Source: Pontimicrobium sp. SW4 (lineage in GTDB: Bacteria > Bacteroidota > Bacteroidia > Flavobacteriales > Flavobacteriaceae). From it: 64,000 nucleotides of DNA. The notes under the pieces were generated by a model, which was not told the DNA's origin, searched no databases, and saw nothing but the letters and a program-made list of their open reading frames with translations. A program made the translations under genes and the position numbers. Location of the stretch: assembly GCF_039954625.1 (NCBI RefSeq), contig NZ_CP157199.1:124001-188000 (forward strand), written 5' to 3'. Positions 44,353 to 52,506 of this stretch are shown piece by piece (position 1 is the first letter of the stretch; each line of letters opens with the position of its first letter).

Positions 44353-46416
44353 TTAATTTCTATAAACAGGACCATCAAATAAGCGCCACTTAAAACGCAT
44401 ACCTATTTCAGTATATGTAAAACCTGCGGCAGTAGCAGAAGCAATGTTGCTTCGTGTACCAAAAATATTTGCGATGCTACGTTCGGAGAACTTATATCCT
44501 AATTTTCCTTGAAATCTATAAGTACTTTGGCTATCTCCATCTTCTATATATTGCAATCCTGTTGCAGCAGTAAACTCATAAAACCAAGCTTTTGGTTTTG
44601 TAACTGCCTCATCCTTTATTAGGTTAACAAATACCTCACCTGCATTAAATCTTTCAGGGCTAAAATAAATATTTGGAACTTGATTTTTAAATGTAATGTA
44701 TTGGTAGTTTAATCCAAACTTTAATGAAGGCTTTGTAAGTAAATTATAATATATGGAGGTAAATAGTAAGTTTCTTGTATTATCATCATTTTGTGAGGTA
44801 TAGTAGTATTGTGTATACCAACCTAAATTAAAGTTAGTATTTACATTATAGTTAGCGTAAAAATTGTTTTGTACAATTTCCCTATCCAATAAATCAGCGT
44901 TAAAGCTTTGTATATCTCGTTTGTAACCAATACTTAAGGTTTGTAATTTAATAGATCTAATATTTAAGGACACGTCTGTTAATAATTGTGTATAATCATT
45001 GCTATCAGCTTTTGCTGAGGTGATGCCAGCGGTTCCTTTTATAGTAGTATTGGGTGCAATCTGATAAGATAAACCTAGAGAGATATTATTAGAAGTAGCA
45101 CTATTGTTCGTTACAGTATTATTGGTAGATCTGTAACCGTAATTACCTAAAAGGCTAAACTTAGTTGATAATGGAAAGGCAACAGTGTTTATAAAAGAGA
45201 AAGCCTTATTATCACCATTGTCAAATGAACGTGAGACATTTGATTCTATGGAGGGTGTAAAGTGACTGTCTAATAGATTAATAAAGTTAATAGCATCTTT
45301 TTGGTTATTATAAATCTTTAATGTGTTTTTAACCCAAGTATAAGCTTCGTCATAATATCCTAATGCTTTTAAAGTATTTGCTTTCCCTAAATGACCATCA
45401 AAGGATGTGTTGTCATTTTCTAGTATTGAGTTGTAATCACTAAGACTCTTTTTAAAATTACCTTTATAAATATTCAATGTTGCTCTTAAAGCTAACACCC
45501 AGTTTTTATTAGGCTGTTCAGAAAATAATGTATCAATTAGAGTTTTTGCTGGTTTGTATTTTTTGTTCCAAATTAATGCTTGTATGTAACGCTCTGTAGT
45601 TTGCTTATTTGTACTTTTATCAGTAGCACCAGTTAAGCTATTATAGGCTTGAGTACTTAAGTCCAATGCCTTCTTTTCTTTATTGTTTAAGTGCGCTACC
45701 AGAGCCAACCCATTTAAGGCTAAGAGTTTGTTTTTTTGTTGTTCTGCCAAAGTGTTATATGTTGCTTTAGCATTTTCTAATTTATCAGTTATAAGATAAA
45801 GATTGGCAAGATTAAGTAAGGTGTCTTTGTCATCTTTAAAAAAACTTAAGCTTTTAATTAAAAGTACTTCTGCTTCATCATAAAGTTGTGCTTGTTGCTT
45901 TTGGTATGCATAACCTAAATACATATACTTTTTAGAGGTTAAAGCATTTGGATTTTTTGGAGAGACCACTAGAGCTTTGTTTACATATAAGAAAGCATTT
46001 TCATATTCTTTTAAATTAGATAATGTATTTGCATAGCCTAAAAGTGCTGGAAAACTATTAGGAGATTCAGTTACTAATCTAGCATAATACGTTTTGGCTT
46101 CTGTAAAGTTTTTGTTCCATAATAAAGACTCTCCATAATTTAGTTTTACTTCAAAGTCATTGGGGTAATCTTTTAATAGTCTTGTAAATAAACTATTTGC
46201 CTTTTTAGAGTCACCATTTAGCCCTATAGCTCTTCCATAACATAAACGTGCTGTTTTATTATCTGGGTAGTCTTGCAATACAGTTTCGAAAAACGATTCG
46301 GCTTTTTCGTAGTTACCAGTTTCTAAATAATTAAAACCTTTTTGCATGTTTTGGGCATTACTTGAAATAATAAGTAATAAAAGGAAACAAGTAATAAGTG
46401 TTTTTAAAGTCTTCAT
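44353..46416 (-). CDS. Large TPR protein with YaiO-type outer-membrane beta-barrel
   Basis: A 687-residue protein from the ATG at 46416, which begins the signal peptide (MKTLKTLITCFLLLLIISSN); the upstream ATG at 46452 would bury it. About ten TPRs fill residues 20-400 (GFNYLETGNYEKAESFFETVL and similar). The C-terminal 270 residues form a YaiO-like beta-barrel with aromatic-rich strands and the ending IGMRFKWRLFDGPVYRN. It is a long relative of the YaiO protein at 14698. By analogy with PgaA/BcsC, it should guide and export polysaccharide across the outer membrane. It is divergent from the STAS-flippase genes. Confidence 0.87.
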   Translation of the reverse strand: MKTLKTLITCFLLLLIISSNAQNMQKGFNYLETGNYEKAESFFETVLQDYPDNKTARLCYGRAIGLNGDSKKANSLFTRLLKDYPNDFEVKLNYGESLLWNKNFTEAKTYYARLVTESPNSFPALLGYANTLSNLKEYENAFLYVNKALVVSPKNPNALTSKKYMYLGYAYQKQQAQLYDEAEVLLIKSLSFFKDDKDTLLNLANLYLITDKLENAKATYNTLAEQQKNKLLALNGLALVAHLNNKEKKALDLSTQAYNSLTGATDKSTNKQTTERYIQALIWNKKYKPAKTLIDTLFSEQPNKNWVLALRATLNIYKGNFKKSLSDYNSILENDNTSFDGHLGKANTLKALGYYDEAYTWVKNTLKIYNNQKDAINFINLLDSHFTPSIESNVSRSFDNGDNKAFSFINTVAFPLSTKFSLLGNYGYRSTNNTVTNNSATSNNISLGLSYQIAPNTTIKGTAGITSAKADSNDYTQLLTDVSLNIRSIKLQTLSIGYKRDIQSFNADLLDREIVQNNFYANYNVNTNFNLGWYTQYYYTSQNDDNTRNLLFTSIYYNLLTKPSLKFGLNYQYITFKNQVPNIYFSPERFNAGEVFVNLIKDEAVTKPKAWFYEFTAATGLQYIEDGDSQSTYRFQGKLGYKFSERSIANIFGTRSNIASATAAGFTYTEIGMRFKWRLFDGPVYRN

Positions 46417-46468
46417 ATCTGTTTGATTTGCTTTATTGCAAGTTACGGACAAAGACTACTTCACTCAC

Positions 46469-46482
46469 CTACAGTAAACTAC
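46469..46482. promoter_or_regulatory. CTACAGTAAACTAC motif between divergent YaiO and STAS genes
   Basis: Core CTACAGTAAA identical to that at 55685-55694, with CTAC extension as at 40760-40773. It lies 53 bp from both the YaiO start codon (46416) and the -7-like GATATTTG (46523-46530) of the STAS gene, so it could serve both directions. A minus-strand -7-like TAGTCTTTG lies at about 46450-46458. Confidence 0.45.
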
Positions 46483-46570
46483 CATCCATCGAAATCAAAA
46501 GGGTATACATGGAGTTTGTGTAGATATTTGTGTCAGATACAAAGGAATATTAACTTAAAATATAATAATT

Positions 46571-46852
46571 ATGGCACTTGCAATTAAAGAACATTTAGGA
46601 ACACATTTTTTAGAAGGAAGATTAAATACTACTACTGCAGAAGACTTTTTAAAGCATTTTGAACACGTTATATCTATAAGAGGTAGAGCAACTATTAATA
46701 TTGAAAATCTATCAGAAATTGATAAAACAGGTTTGTCTGCATTAAAACGCTTAATTATCAATAATGCAAGATATTTTAACAAAAATGTATGCGTTGTAGG
46801 TGTTGGATGTAAAGAGATTTATGATGACTTTAAAAGCTCTATAGCAGCTTAA
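46571..46852 (+). CDS. STAS-domain protein (anti-sigma-factor-antagonist-like)
   Basis: A 93-residue protein with the STAS alpha/beta pattern: HFLEGRLNTTTAEDFLKHFE, the central strand ATINIENLSEIDKTGLSALK and the last strand NVCVVGVGC. The Thr in IDKTG occupies the position phosphorylated in SpoIIAA-type proteins. Such small STAS proteins are switch modules controlled by kinase and PP2C phosphatase, but neither partner is in this window. It is followed by a second STAS gene and a flippase gene, so it may regulate polysaccharide assembly. Confidence 0.8.
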   Translation: MALAIKEHLGTHFLEGRLNTTTAEDFLKHFEHVISIRGRATINIENLSEIDKTGLSALKRLIINNARYFNKNVCVVGVGCKEIYDDFKSSIAA

Positions 46853-46896
46853 TCTTAAAGATTTAGTTATGAATTTACAGATATTAAATAATAAAG

Positions 46897-47175
46897 GTGT
46901 CTTTTGAAGTACATGACCACTTTACTGAAGAACACGCAGATAAAGTAAGGAACTATTTCAATGAATTACTTGATACGTATTACGAAATTATAATTTGTTT
47001 GAAACAGGTAAAACAAATTGATAACTATGGTATTAGTGTACTAGAATTCATTCTAAAAAAGTCTACTAAGCGAAGCAAAACAATTTTTGTTTTAGGAGAA
47101 AGGAATAATAAGATTAGGAATAAAATTAGAAAAGCGAAACTTTGCAAGATTTTTAAAAATGACTACTCAATCTAA
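46897..47175 (+). CDS. Second STAS-domain protein, with probable start problem or frameshift
   Basis: Read from the GTG at 46897 it gives 92 residues: FEVHDHFTEEHADKVRNYF, then VKQIDNYGISVLEFILKKS and TIFVLGERNNK, a STAS fold in which the phosphorylatable Ser/Thr is replaced by Tyr. An ATG at 46869 in another frame encodes MNLQILNNKGVF and then stops; joining the frames at the TTTT run (46900-46905 region) would restore a normal STAS N-terminus of about 102 residues. So either GTG is the start, or there is a one-base insertion. It overlaps the flippase gene by 17 bp. Confidence 0.65.
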   Translation: MSFEVHDHFTEEHADKVRNYFNELLDTYYEIIICLKQVKQIDNYGISVLEFILKKSTKRSKTIFVLGERNNKIRNKIRKAKLCKIFKNDYSI

Positions 47176-48424
47176 AACTTTAAGAGTTAAGGTTTCTCAA
47201 GAACAACTATTTATGCTAAGTGTTTTAGTAGTAAATGGAGGAAACTATTTTTACAACCTTATTCTTGGTCGTATTTTAGGACCAGAAAAGTTTGCAGATG
47301 CGGCTGTATTAATAACTCTTTTGTTAATACTATCTTTTTTAGCAATGACTTTTCAATTGGTTACAGCAAAATTTTCAGCAGTATTCGACGAAGAAACATT
47401 TCAAAGATTCATTTCAAAGACTTATAAGAAGGCAATACTTACCGGAATTGGATTTGGGGTATTAACAATTGTATTTGCAAATCAGTTACAACAAATACTT
47501 AATACATCATCGTCAAACATGTTTGTTGTATTTGGTATAGGTGTGCCGCTTTATTTTTTAATGAGTATAAATAGAGGTGTTTTTCAAGGGAAAAAAGAAT
47601 TTAAATTATTATCAATAACATATCAAGCCGAAATGTTGAGTAGATTGGTAATTACTCTCATCCTTCTTTTTCTTCTTAATATCCAATCTTCAATAGTAGT
47701 TGCATTAGGGATTCTATTCTCTTTTGGTTTTGGATTACTACCGTTTAAGTTTACCTATTTACAATTTAAAACAACTGGAATTATTGAAGTTGCTCAATCT
47801 AAAGTTATTCGTAACTTCTTTATTATTACAGCATTTTATGAGCTTACTCAAATCATTATAAATAATAGCGATATTATTTTGGTAAAGCATTACTTTGAAT
47901 CTTATGATGCTGGATTATATGCATCATTGGCATTAATTGGACGAATTGTGTACTTTATTGCTTGGATGTTTGTAATGTTATTGTTACCTACAGTAATTCA
48001 ACTTCAGAAGGAAGGTAAAGAAACAGCTCCAATTTTATTTAAGTATGTTACATATATTGCAACAATAGCTTCAAGTATTGTTGTTGTATGTGCTTTGTTT
48101 CCAGAAGCAACAATCAAATTATTATTTGGTAAGAACTATTTAGCAATGGCTCCTCTACTATGGAAGTATTCTTTTGCAACTGGGCTATTTGCTATCTCAA
48201 ACATTTTTGCATATTACTACCTGTCTTTAGAGAAATATATTCCGGTTATTATCTCTGGAGTGTTTGGAATACTTCAGGTAGGGCTTGTTATTTTATTTCA
48301 TGAAAGCTTAGAACAAGTGGTTCATATACAAATAGCGGCAATGGTTTTATTGTTAATTATTCAAGTTGGATTCTTTGTTTTAGACACAAGAAAAAGTAAA
48401 AAACATTTTTATGAGAATAGCTAA
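47159..48424 (+). CDS. Oligosaccharide flippase (Wzx/MATE-like polysaccharide transporter)
   Basis: A 421-residue polytopic membrane protein with about 12 helices. The N-terminus (VVNGGNYFYNLILGRILGPEKFADAAVL) has the G-R-x-LGPE-x-F/Y motif of polysaccharide-biosynthesis flippases of the MVF/MATE superfamily, and SYDAGLYASLALIGRIVYF is typical of the central helices. It should move lipid-linked sugars to the periplasmic face of the inner membrane. Its start overlaps the STAS gene, implying translational coupling. No polymerase (Wzy) is recognisable in the window. Confidence 0.9.
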   Translation: MTTQSKTLRVKVSQEQLFMLSVLVVNGGNYFYNLILGRILGPEKFADAAVLITLLLILSFLAMTFQLVTAKFSAVFDEETFQRFISKTYKKAILTGIGFGVLTIVFANQLQQILNTSSSNMFVVFGIGVPLYFLMSINRGVFQGKKEFKLLSITYQAEMLSRLVITLILLFLLNIQSSIVVALGILFSFGFGLLPFKFTYLQFKTTGIIEVAQSKVIRNFFIITAFYELTQIIINNSDIILVKHYFESYDAGLYASLALIGRIVYFIAWMFVMLLLPTVIQLQKEGKETAPILFKYVTYIATIASSIVVVCALFPEATIKLLFGKNYLAMAPLLWKYSFATGLFAISNIFAYYYLSLEKYIPVIISGVFGILQVGLVILFHESLEQVVHIQIAAMVLLLIIQVGFFVLDTRKSKKHFYENS

Positions 48425-48456
48425 TCTAAAGCTCTTTTCCACTCAACTACACTAAA
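48425..48456 (+). promoter_or_regulatory. TCTAAAGC-N14-CTACACTAAA motif upstream of the GT4 gene
   Basis: TCTAAAGC (48425-48432) and CTACACTAAA (48447-48456) with a 14-base spacer, the same spacing as at 55663-55694. It begins directly at the flippase stop codon; the GT4 start is at 48535. A weak hairpin (CACTGA 48475-48480 / TCAGTG 48484-48489) lies between. Confidence 0.45.
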
Positions 48457-48534
48457 AGGCATTCTGTCTAAAAACACTGATATTCAGTGCTTTAAATTGC
48501 AATTTTATAATGGAATCAATAAAAAATATACATT

Positions 48535-49782
48535 ATGAAACTAGCAATTATCACAGCATATCCACCAAGTAAGGTAACTTTAAATGAATATGCATATCAC
48601 CTAGTAAAACACTTTAGAAAAAAGCAAAATATTACTGAAATAGTATTATTAACCGACAAGACCGAAGGAGAAAAAGATGTAGCTTTTTCTCAAGAAGGGT
48701 GTAAAGTTACAATTAAAGAATGTTGGGAATTTAATAGTTATTCTAACATTATTAATGTTATTAAAGCAATTAATATTTCAAACCCAGATGCTGTACTATT
48801 TAATTTACAGTTCATGAAATTTGGAGACAAGAAAATTCCTGCAGCTTTAGGTTTAATGTTGCCCTTAATATGTAGATTAAAGCGTATACCAAATATTGTT
48901 TTATTACATAATATATTAGAAGAAGTGGATCTTGGATCTGCTGGTTTTACTGCAAATAGGTTTTTACAAAAGATATATGGGTATATAGGAACAGCTCTAA
49001 CAAAGTTGATATTACAGGCAGATATTGTTGCTGTAACTATGCAAAAATATGTCGATATTTTGGAGAAAAAATATAATGCCAAAAATGTAACCTTAATTCC
49101 TCATGGGACTTTTGAAGTAACAATGAAACAGCCAGATTATAATTTACCAAAGGGGCCTTTGCAAATTATGACTTTTGGTAAGTTTGGAACTTACAAAAAG
49201 GTAGAGCCAATGATAGAAGCTGTTGAAAGAGTTAGACAATCATCTGGACTAAATCTTGAAATAGTTATAGCAGGAACAGACAACCCAAATGTACCAGGAT
49301 ATTTAGCTAAAGTACAAGAAGACTATAAGCATGTACCACAAATAAGGTTTACTGGTTATGTTGAAGAGCATGAAGTACCAACACTATTTAAAGAAAGCGC
49401 AGTAGTGGTATTTCCTTATACTTCTACTACAGGAAGCTCAGGCGTATTACATCAAGCTGGAAGCTATGGAAAAGCAGTTGTTATGCCAGATTTAGGAGAC
49501 CTTGCTTTGCTTGTTAAAGATGAAGGATATAAAGGAGAGTTTTTTGAGCCAACTTCTGTAGACAGTTTAGCATTAGCAATAGAAGCATTAGTGACAAACG
49601 AAGCACATAGATTAAGCATTGCTAAAACAAATTATAAAGCAGCAACTGCCTACCCTATGGAGAGAATTACAAATATGTATTTAAATAATTTTAGTAAAAT
49701 TATTGGGAAGGAAGCTATTCAAATACCAGTTGCTCAAAAACCTATTCAAGCACCAATTGTTCAGCAATCTACTGCTGCGTAG
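48535..49782 (+). CDS. Family 4 glycosyltransferase (GT-B)
   Basis: A 415-residue GT-B enzyme. The C-terminal GT4 half shows GPLQIMTFGKFGTYKKVEPM, EIVIAGTDNPN, IRFTGYVEEHEVPTLF and FPYTSTTGSSGVLHQAG, the last containing the nucleotide-sugar contact region; the usual EPxGxxxxEA motif is replaced by TTGSSGVLHQA. It would transfer a sugar with retention of configuration, soluble or membrane-associated, in the second polysaccharide region. The C-terminal tail (about 20 residues, Pro/Gln/Ala-rich) is low-complexity and overlaps 14 bp with the end of the convergent hydrolase gene. Confidence 0.88.
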   Translation: MKLAIITAYPPSKVTLNEYAYHLVKHFRKKQNITEIVLLTDKTEGEKDVAFSQEGCKVTIKECWEFNSYSNIINVIKAINISNPDAVLFNLQFMKFGDKKIPAALGLMLPLICRLKRIPNIVLLHNILEEVDLGSAGFTANRFLQKIYGYIGTALTKLILQADIVAVTMQKYVDILEKKYNAKNVTLIPHGTFEVTMKQPDYNLPKGPLQIMTFGKFGTYKKVEPMIEAVERVRQSSGLNLEIVIAGTDNPNVPGYLAKVQEDYKHVPQIRFTGYVEEHEVPTLFKESAVVVFPYTSTTGSSGVLHQAGSYGKAVVMPDLGDLALLVKDEGYKGEFFEPTSVDSLALAIEALVTNEAHRLSIAKTNYKAATAYPMERITNMYLNNFSKIIGKEAIQIPVAQKPIQAPIVQQSTAA

Positions 49783-51292
49783 TAATATATTTAAACGCAC
49801 TTTTTTTCTCTCCCTTTTTGTTAATGAACCCAAATTGCTTTTGAACATTTTTTTTCCAAGGAAGTTTGCCTACAACTTCCTTGGGAATATTTACAAAGTC
49901 ATAGAGTGTCCAAGATACATATTGTAAATTATGTTCAGCAATAATTTTTTGAGCACGTTTATGATAATTTGCTTGATCTTCTTCTGAGCTCCCAAATGGA
50001 TTCCAAAGACCATTATAGGATGATAATCCAAATTCACCCATAACAATTGATTTATTTGGGATATCTAGTTGTAGCGTTTCTATTGAAGCATCTAAATCGT
50101 CTAGATCTTCATAATAATGGAAAGAGACAAAGTCGACTTTGTCACTTAAAATAATTGCACTTTCTGGATTAGACCAGCCTATAGTTACTGGATGTGCTTT
50201 GTCTGTTGCTTTTATTAGAGTAATGATATTATCAAGCCAAGCAATAACTTTTTTTTGGCCACGAGACTTAAAATCTAAATTTGGTTCGTTTTTAACATCC
50301 CAAGCGATGAGTGCATCATGATTTTTTAAACTTGAAATTATAGTTTCTGCATGACGCATATTAAGGGTGTAGTTTATAACTGAATAGTCACCATAAAAAT
50401 CGAAAAGAGTAACTATTACGCCAAGATTGTTAGCCTCAGCAGCATCTAAAACTTGTATTAACTTATCAATTTTATCCTGGTTGATTTTTGCTTTACCAAA
50501 GTCTTCATATTGCACAAATATTCTTACTGTATTTAATCCAGAGTTCTTAATAATTTTGAAGTCTTTTATAATTGTGTCTTTAGAAAACGCATTTCCAAAC
50601 ATATCCCAGGGTGTTGTTTGTGGGTAATAGTTTATTCCTTTTATATTAAGATTGTTAGAAGTGATAATATTGTTGTTGGTATTTTTTAAATCCTTAGTCT
50701 CAATTTTTATTTTATGTCTAATTCTCCAAAAGTCATCTTCTAGAAGTAGTATAATTTTATAGGTTGATACTTCAGTTGTTTCTAAAACAAGGGTATTATT
50801 TTTAAAAACTCGTTTATATTCAATAACATCTTTATCTGTAATCACAGCTAGTTGGCCATCCTCACTAAAAAACTCTAAATTCGGATGATGTTCGAGTGTA
50901 GTAGATTCAATATAGACACCTTCAGTTTTATTTAATTCTATTAAGTTAAAGAGATTTATGCGTGCATTATCAGTATAATAATCGTTAATGCCTTTAGTGG
51001 AATTAGTATTAAAAGCAATGTGTTGTATATACCAGGCATTTAGGTAGTCGTTTTCAATGTTTTTTAAGTTTTCACTATCCATTGGCCTGCCTTCATTAGT
51101 CAAAGAAGACCATTCAATTTTTGGCAAATATTGTTCAATTCTTTTTACTTCAGTATTAAGCATTGTACTTCTATCGGCTCCTGTATTTAAATAGCCAAAT
51201 AGAACACTAATGCCAGATATAATAAGAGCAATTATTATAACATATGAAGCTATTAAAATAAAGCGAATTATATTTCTACTGAAACTTACCAT
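49769..51292 (-). CDS. Membrane-anchored GH5-like (clan GH-A) glycoside hydrolase with NTF2-like domain
   Basis: A 507-residue protein with one N-terminal membrane helix (about 8-33), an NTF2/SnoaL-like domain (about 60-205, ending FWRIRHKIKIE) and a TIM-barrel hydrolase (about 215-500). The acid/base is Glu336 in WDVKNEPN and the nucleophile Glu420 in VMGEFGLSS, the two Glu residues expected for clan GH-A. Anchoring in the inner membrane places it in the periplasm, where it could trim or transfer nascent polysaccharide, as BcsZ or PslG do (inference). It overlaps the upstream gene by 7 bp and ends convergent with the GT4 gene. Confidence 0.88.
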   Translation of the reverse strand: MVSFSRNIIRFILIASYVIIIALIISGISVLFGYLNTGADRSTMLNTEVKRIEQYLPKIEWSSLTNEGRPMDSENLKNIENDYLNAWYIQHIAFNTNSTKGINDYYTDNARINLFNLIELNKTEGVYIESTTLEHHPNLEFFSEDGQLAVITDKDVIEYKRVFKNNTLVLETTEVSTYKIILLLEDDFWRIRHKIKIETKDLKNTNNNIITSNNLNIKGINYYPQTTPWDMFGNAFSKDTIIKDFKIIKNSGLNTVRIFVQYEDFGKAKINQDKIDKLIQVLDAAEANNLGVIVTLFDFYGDYSVINYTLNMRHAETIISSLKNHDALIAWDVKNEPNLDFKSRGQKKVIAWLDNIITLIKATDKAHPVTIGWSNPESAIILSDKVDFVSFHYYEDLDDLDASIETLQLDIPNKSIVMGEFGLSSYNGLWNPFGSSEEDQANYHKRAQKIIAEHNLQYVSWTLYDFVNIPKEVVGKLPWKKNVQKQFGFINKKGEKKSAFKYITTQQ

Positions 51293-52506
51293 AATGAGAT
51301 CATATTAAAAGGTTTTTCTATCTCAGCAGTTTTAATAATAAATGTATACTCATCATTTTCGAATAAGTCTGGCTTTAGATTAAAATGAACATAGCCATCT
51401 ATCGATTTTTTGTTAATTACATCTAAAAGAATATCGTTTTTGTAAATATTGAGCTTAACCTGCAATCCATCTGGGATTAGTTGTTTCATGAAGCTTTGTA
51501 AGGGACCAATTGTAATGAGCCTATTGTTTTTTGAAAATACAACATTAAAATCAGTTATCACTTGTTTATAGTTTACAGCTATTATATTGCTTTCAGCAAT
51601 TCCATCAATAAAAGCTTTGATTTGCCATTGTGCACTATAATCTGGATGAATCATTCTGGCAGTAGCGATACCATTAATTGTTGTTCCAGACGTTTTTAGC
51701 CTATTACCTTTTTCATTGGTAATAAAAAATTCAACATAAGTGCCATCACTTACAATATTGTTTTGTTTGTCTTTAATAACAGAAGTTTCAAATGTTGTAA
51801 TTTGATTACCATCAGCATAATTATGCGGTTGTTTAAAGGTAATAGTAAAATTTGTTGGTATTGCAGGGAAAACATTAATTGTAAACTCTTTAGAATTTGT
51901 ATTTAGACATTCTGATGATGCTAGTATACGTCCACTTTCTTGTTTTGAATAGATGTTTTTATAAGCTATTAAGTGCTCAGTTTTAACTTCTTCAATAATT
52001 TCATTAGATAAAAACTGATACTTTGTATTTACAATGGTGTTTTTAGGTAATGGATTATCTAAAACATCAGTTGGAATTACAACTAACATGGCATAATCAA
52101 TACCTCCTGCTTCAATACTAGGAGGTCCAATATATGTTTCCATAGTTGCTACTTCCTTTTTAGGGGCGATATTTATTTGACCAGAAAGCTCATCATTTTC
52201 AATGAGTAATTTCCAATATACTTTACCTATTTTGTTACTTATATGTTTTGGAATCTCATACTGAAGGATATTATTTGTAATTGAAGGAGAAATCAATATA
52301 GAACCATAACTATTAGTACAATATAATGGGGGTTGAGCAGAATTTGTTGCCGAAATTTTTAAAACAACGTCACTACCAGCTTCAAATTGTATTTGCTTAG
52401 TCAGTAACTTAAAACTAGAAACTTCAGTAGTTGTCTCTTTAGCAACATTAGAAGATGAAGAGATCATTAAAGTGAAAAGGAGTATGTATATAGTATTAAG
52501 TTGCAT
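51286..52506 (-). CDS. Secreted Ig-like-domain protein of unknown function
   Basis: A 406-residue protein with a signal peptide (MQLNTIYILLFTLMISSSS) and an all-beta body. The strands FTIKQPHNYADGNQ-type and VEFFITNEKGNRLKTSGTTI...GIATARMIHPDYSAQW resemble invasin/bacterial Ig-like modules (Big_1 type), suggesting about three beta-sandwich domains. There is no T9SS sorting domain and no lipobox, so it is probably periplasmic. It is held between the GT-C-like protein (1-bp overlap) and the hydrolase (7-bp overlap), and probably works as part of the same complex. I do not recognise a family for the full length. Confidence 0.75.
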   Translation of the reverse strand: MQLNTIYILLFTLMISSSSNVAKETTTEVSSFKLLTKQIQFEAGSDVVLKISATNSAQPPLYCTNSYGSILISPSITNNILQYEIPKHISNKIGKVYWKLLIENDELSGQINIAPKKEVATMETYIGPPSIEAGGIDYAMLVVIPTDVLDNPLPKNTIVNTKYQFLSNEIIEEVKTEHLIAYKNIYSKQESGRILASSECLNTNSKEFTINVFPAIPTNFTITFKQPHNYADGNQITTFETSVIKDKQNNIVSDGTYVEFFITNEKGNRLKTSGTTINGIATARMIHPDYSAQWQIKAFIDGIAESNIIAVNYKQVITDFNVVFSKNNRLITIGPLQSFMKQLIPDGLQVKLNIYKNDILLDVINKKSIDGYVHFNLKPDLFENDEYTFIIKTAEIEKPFNMISLW

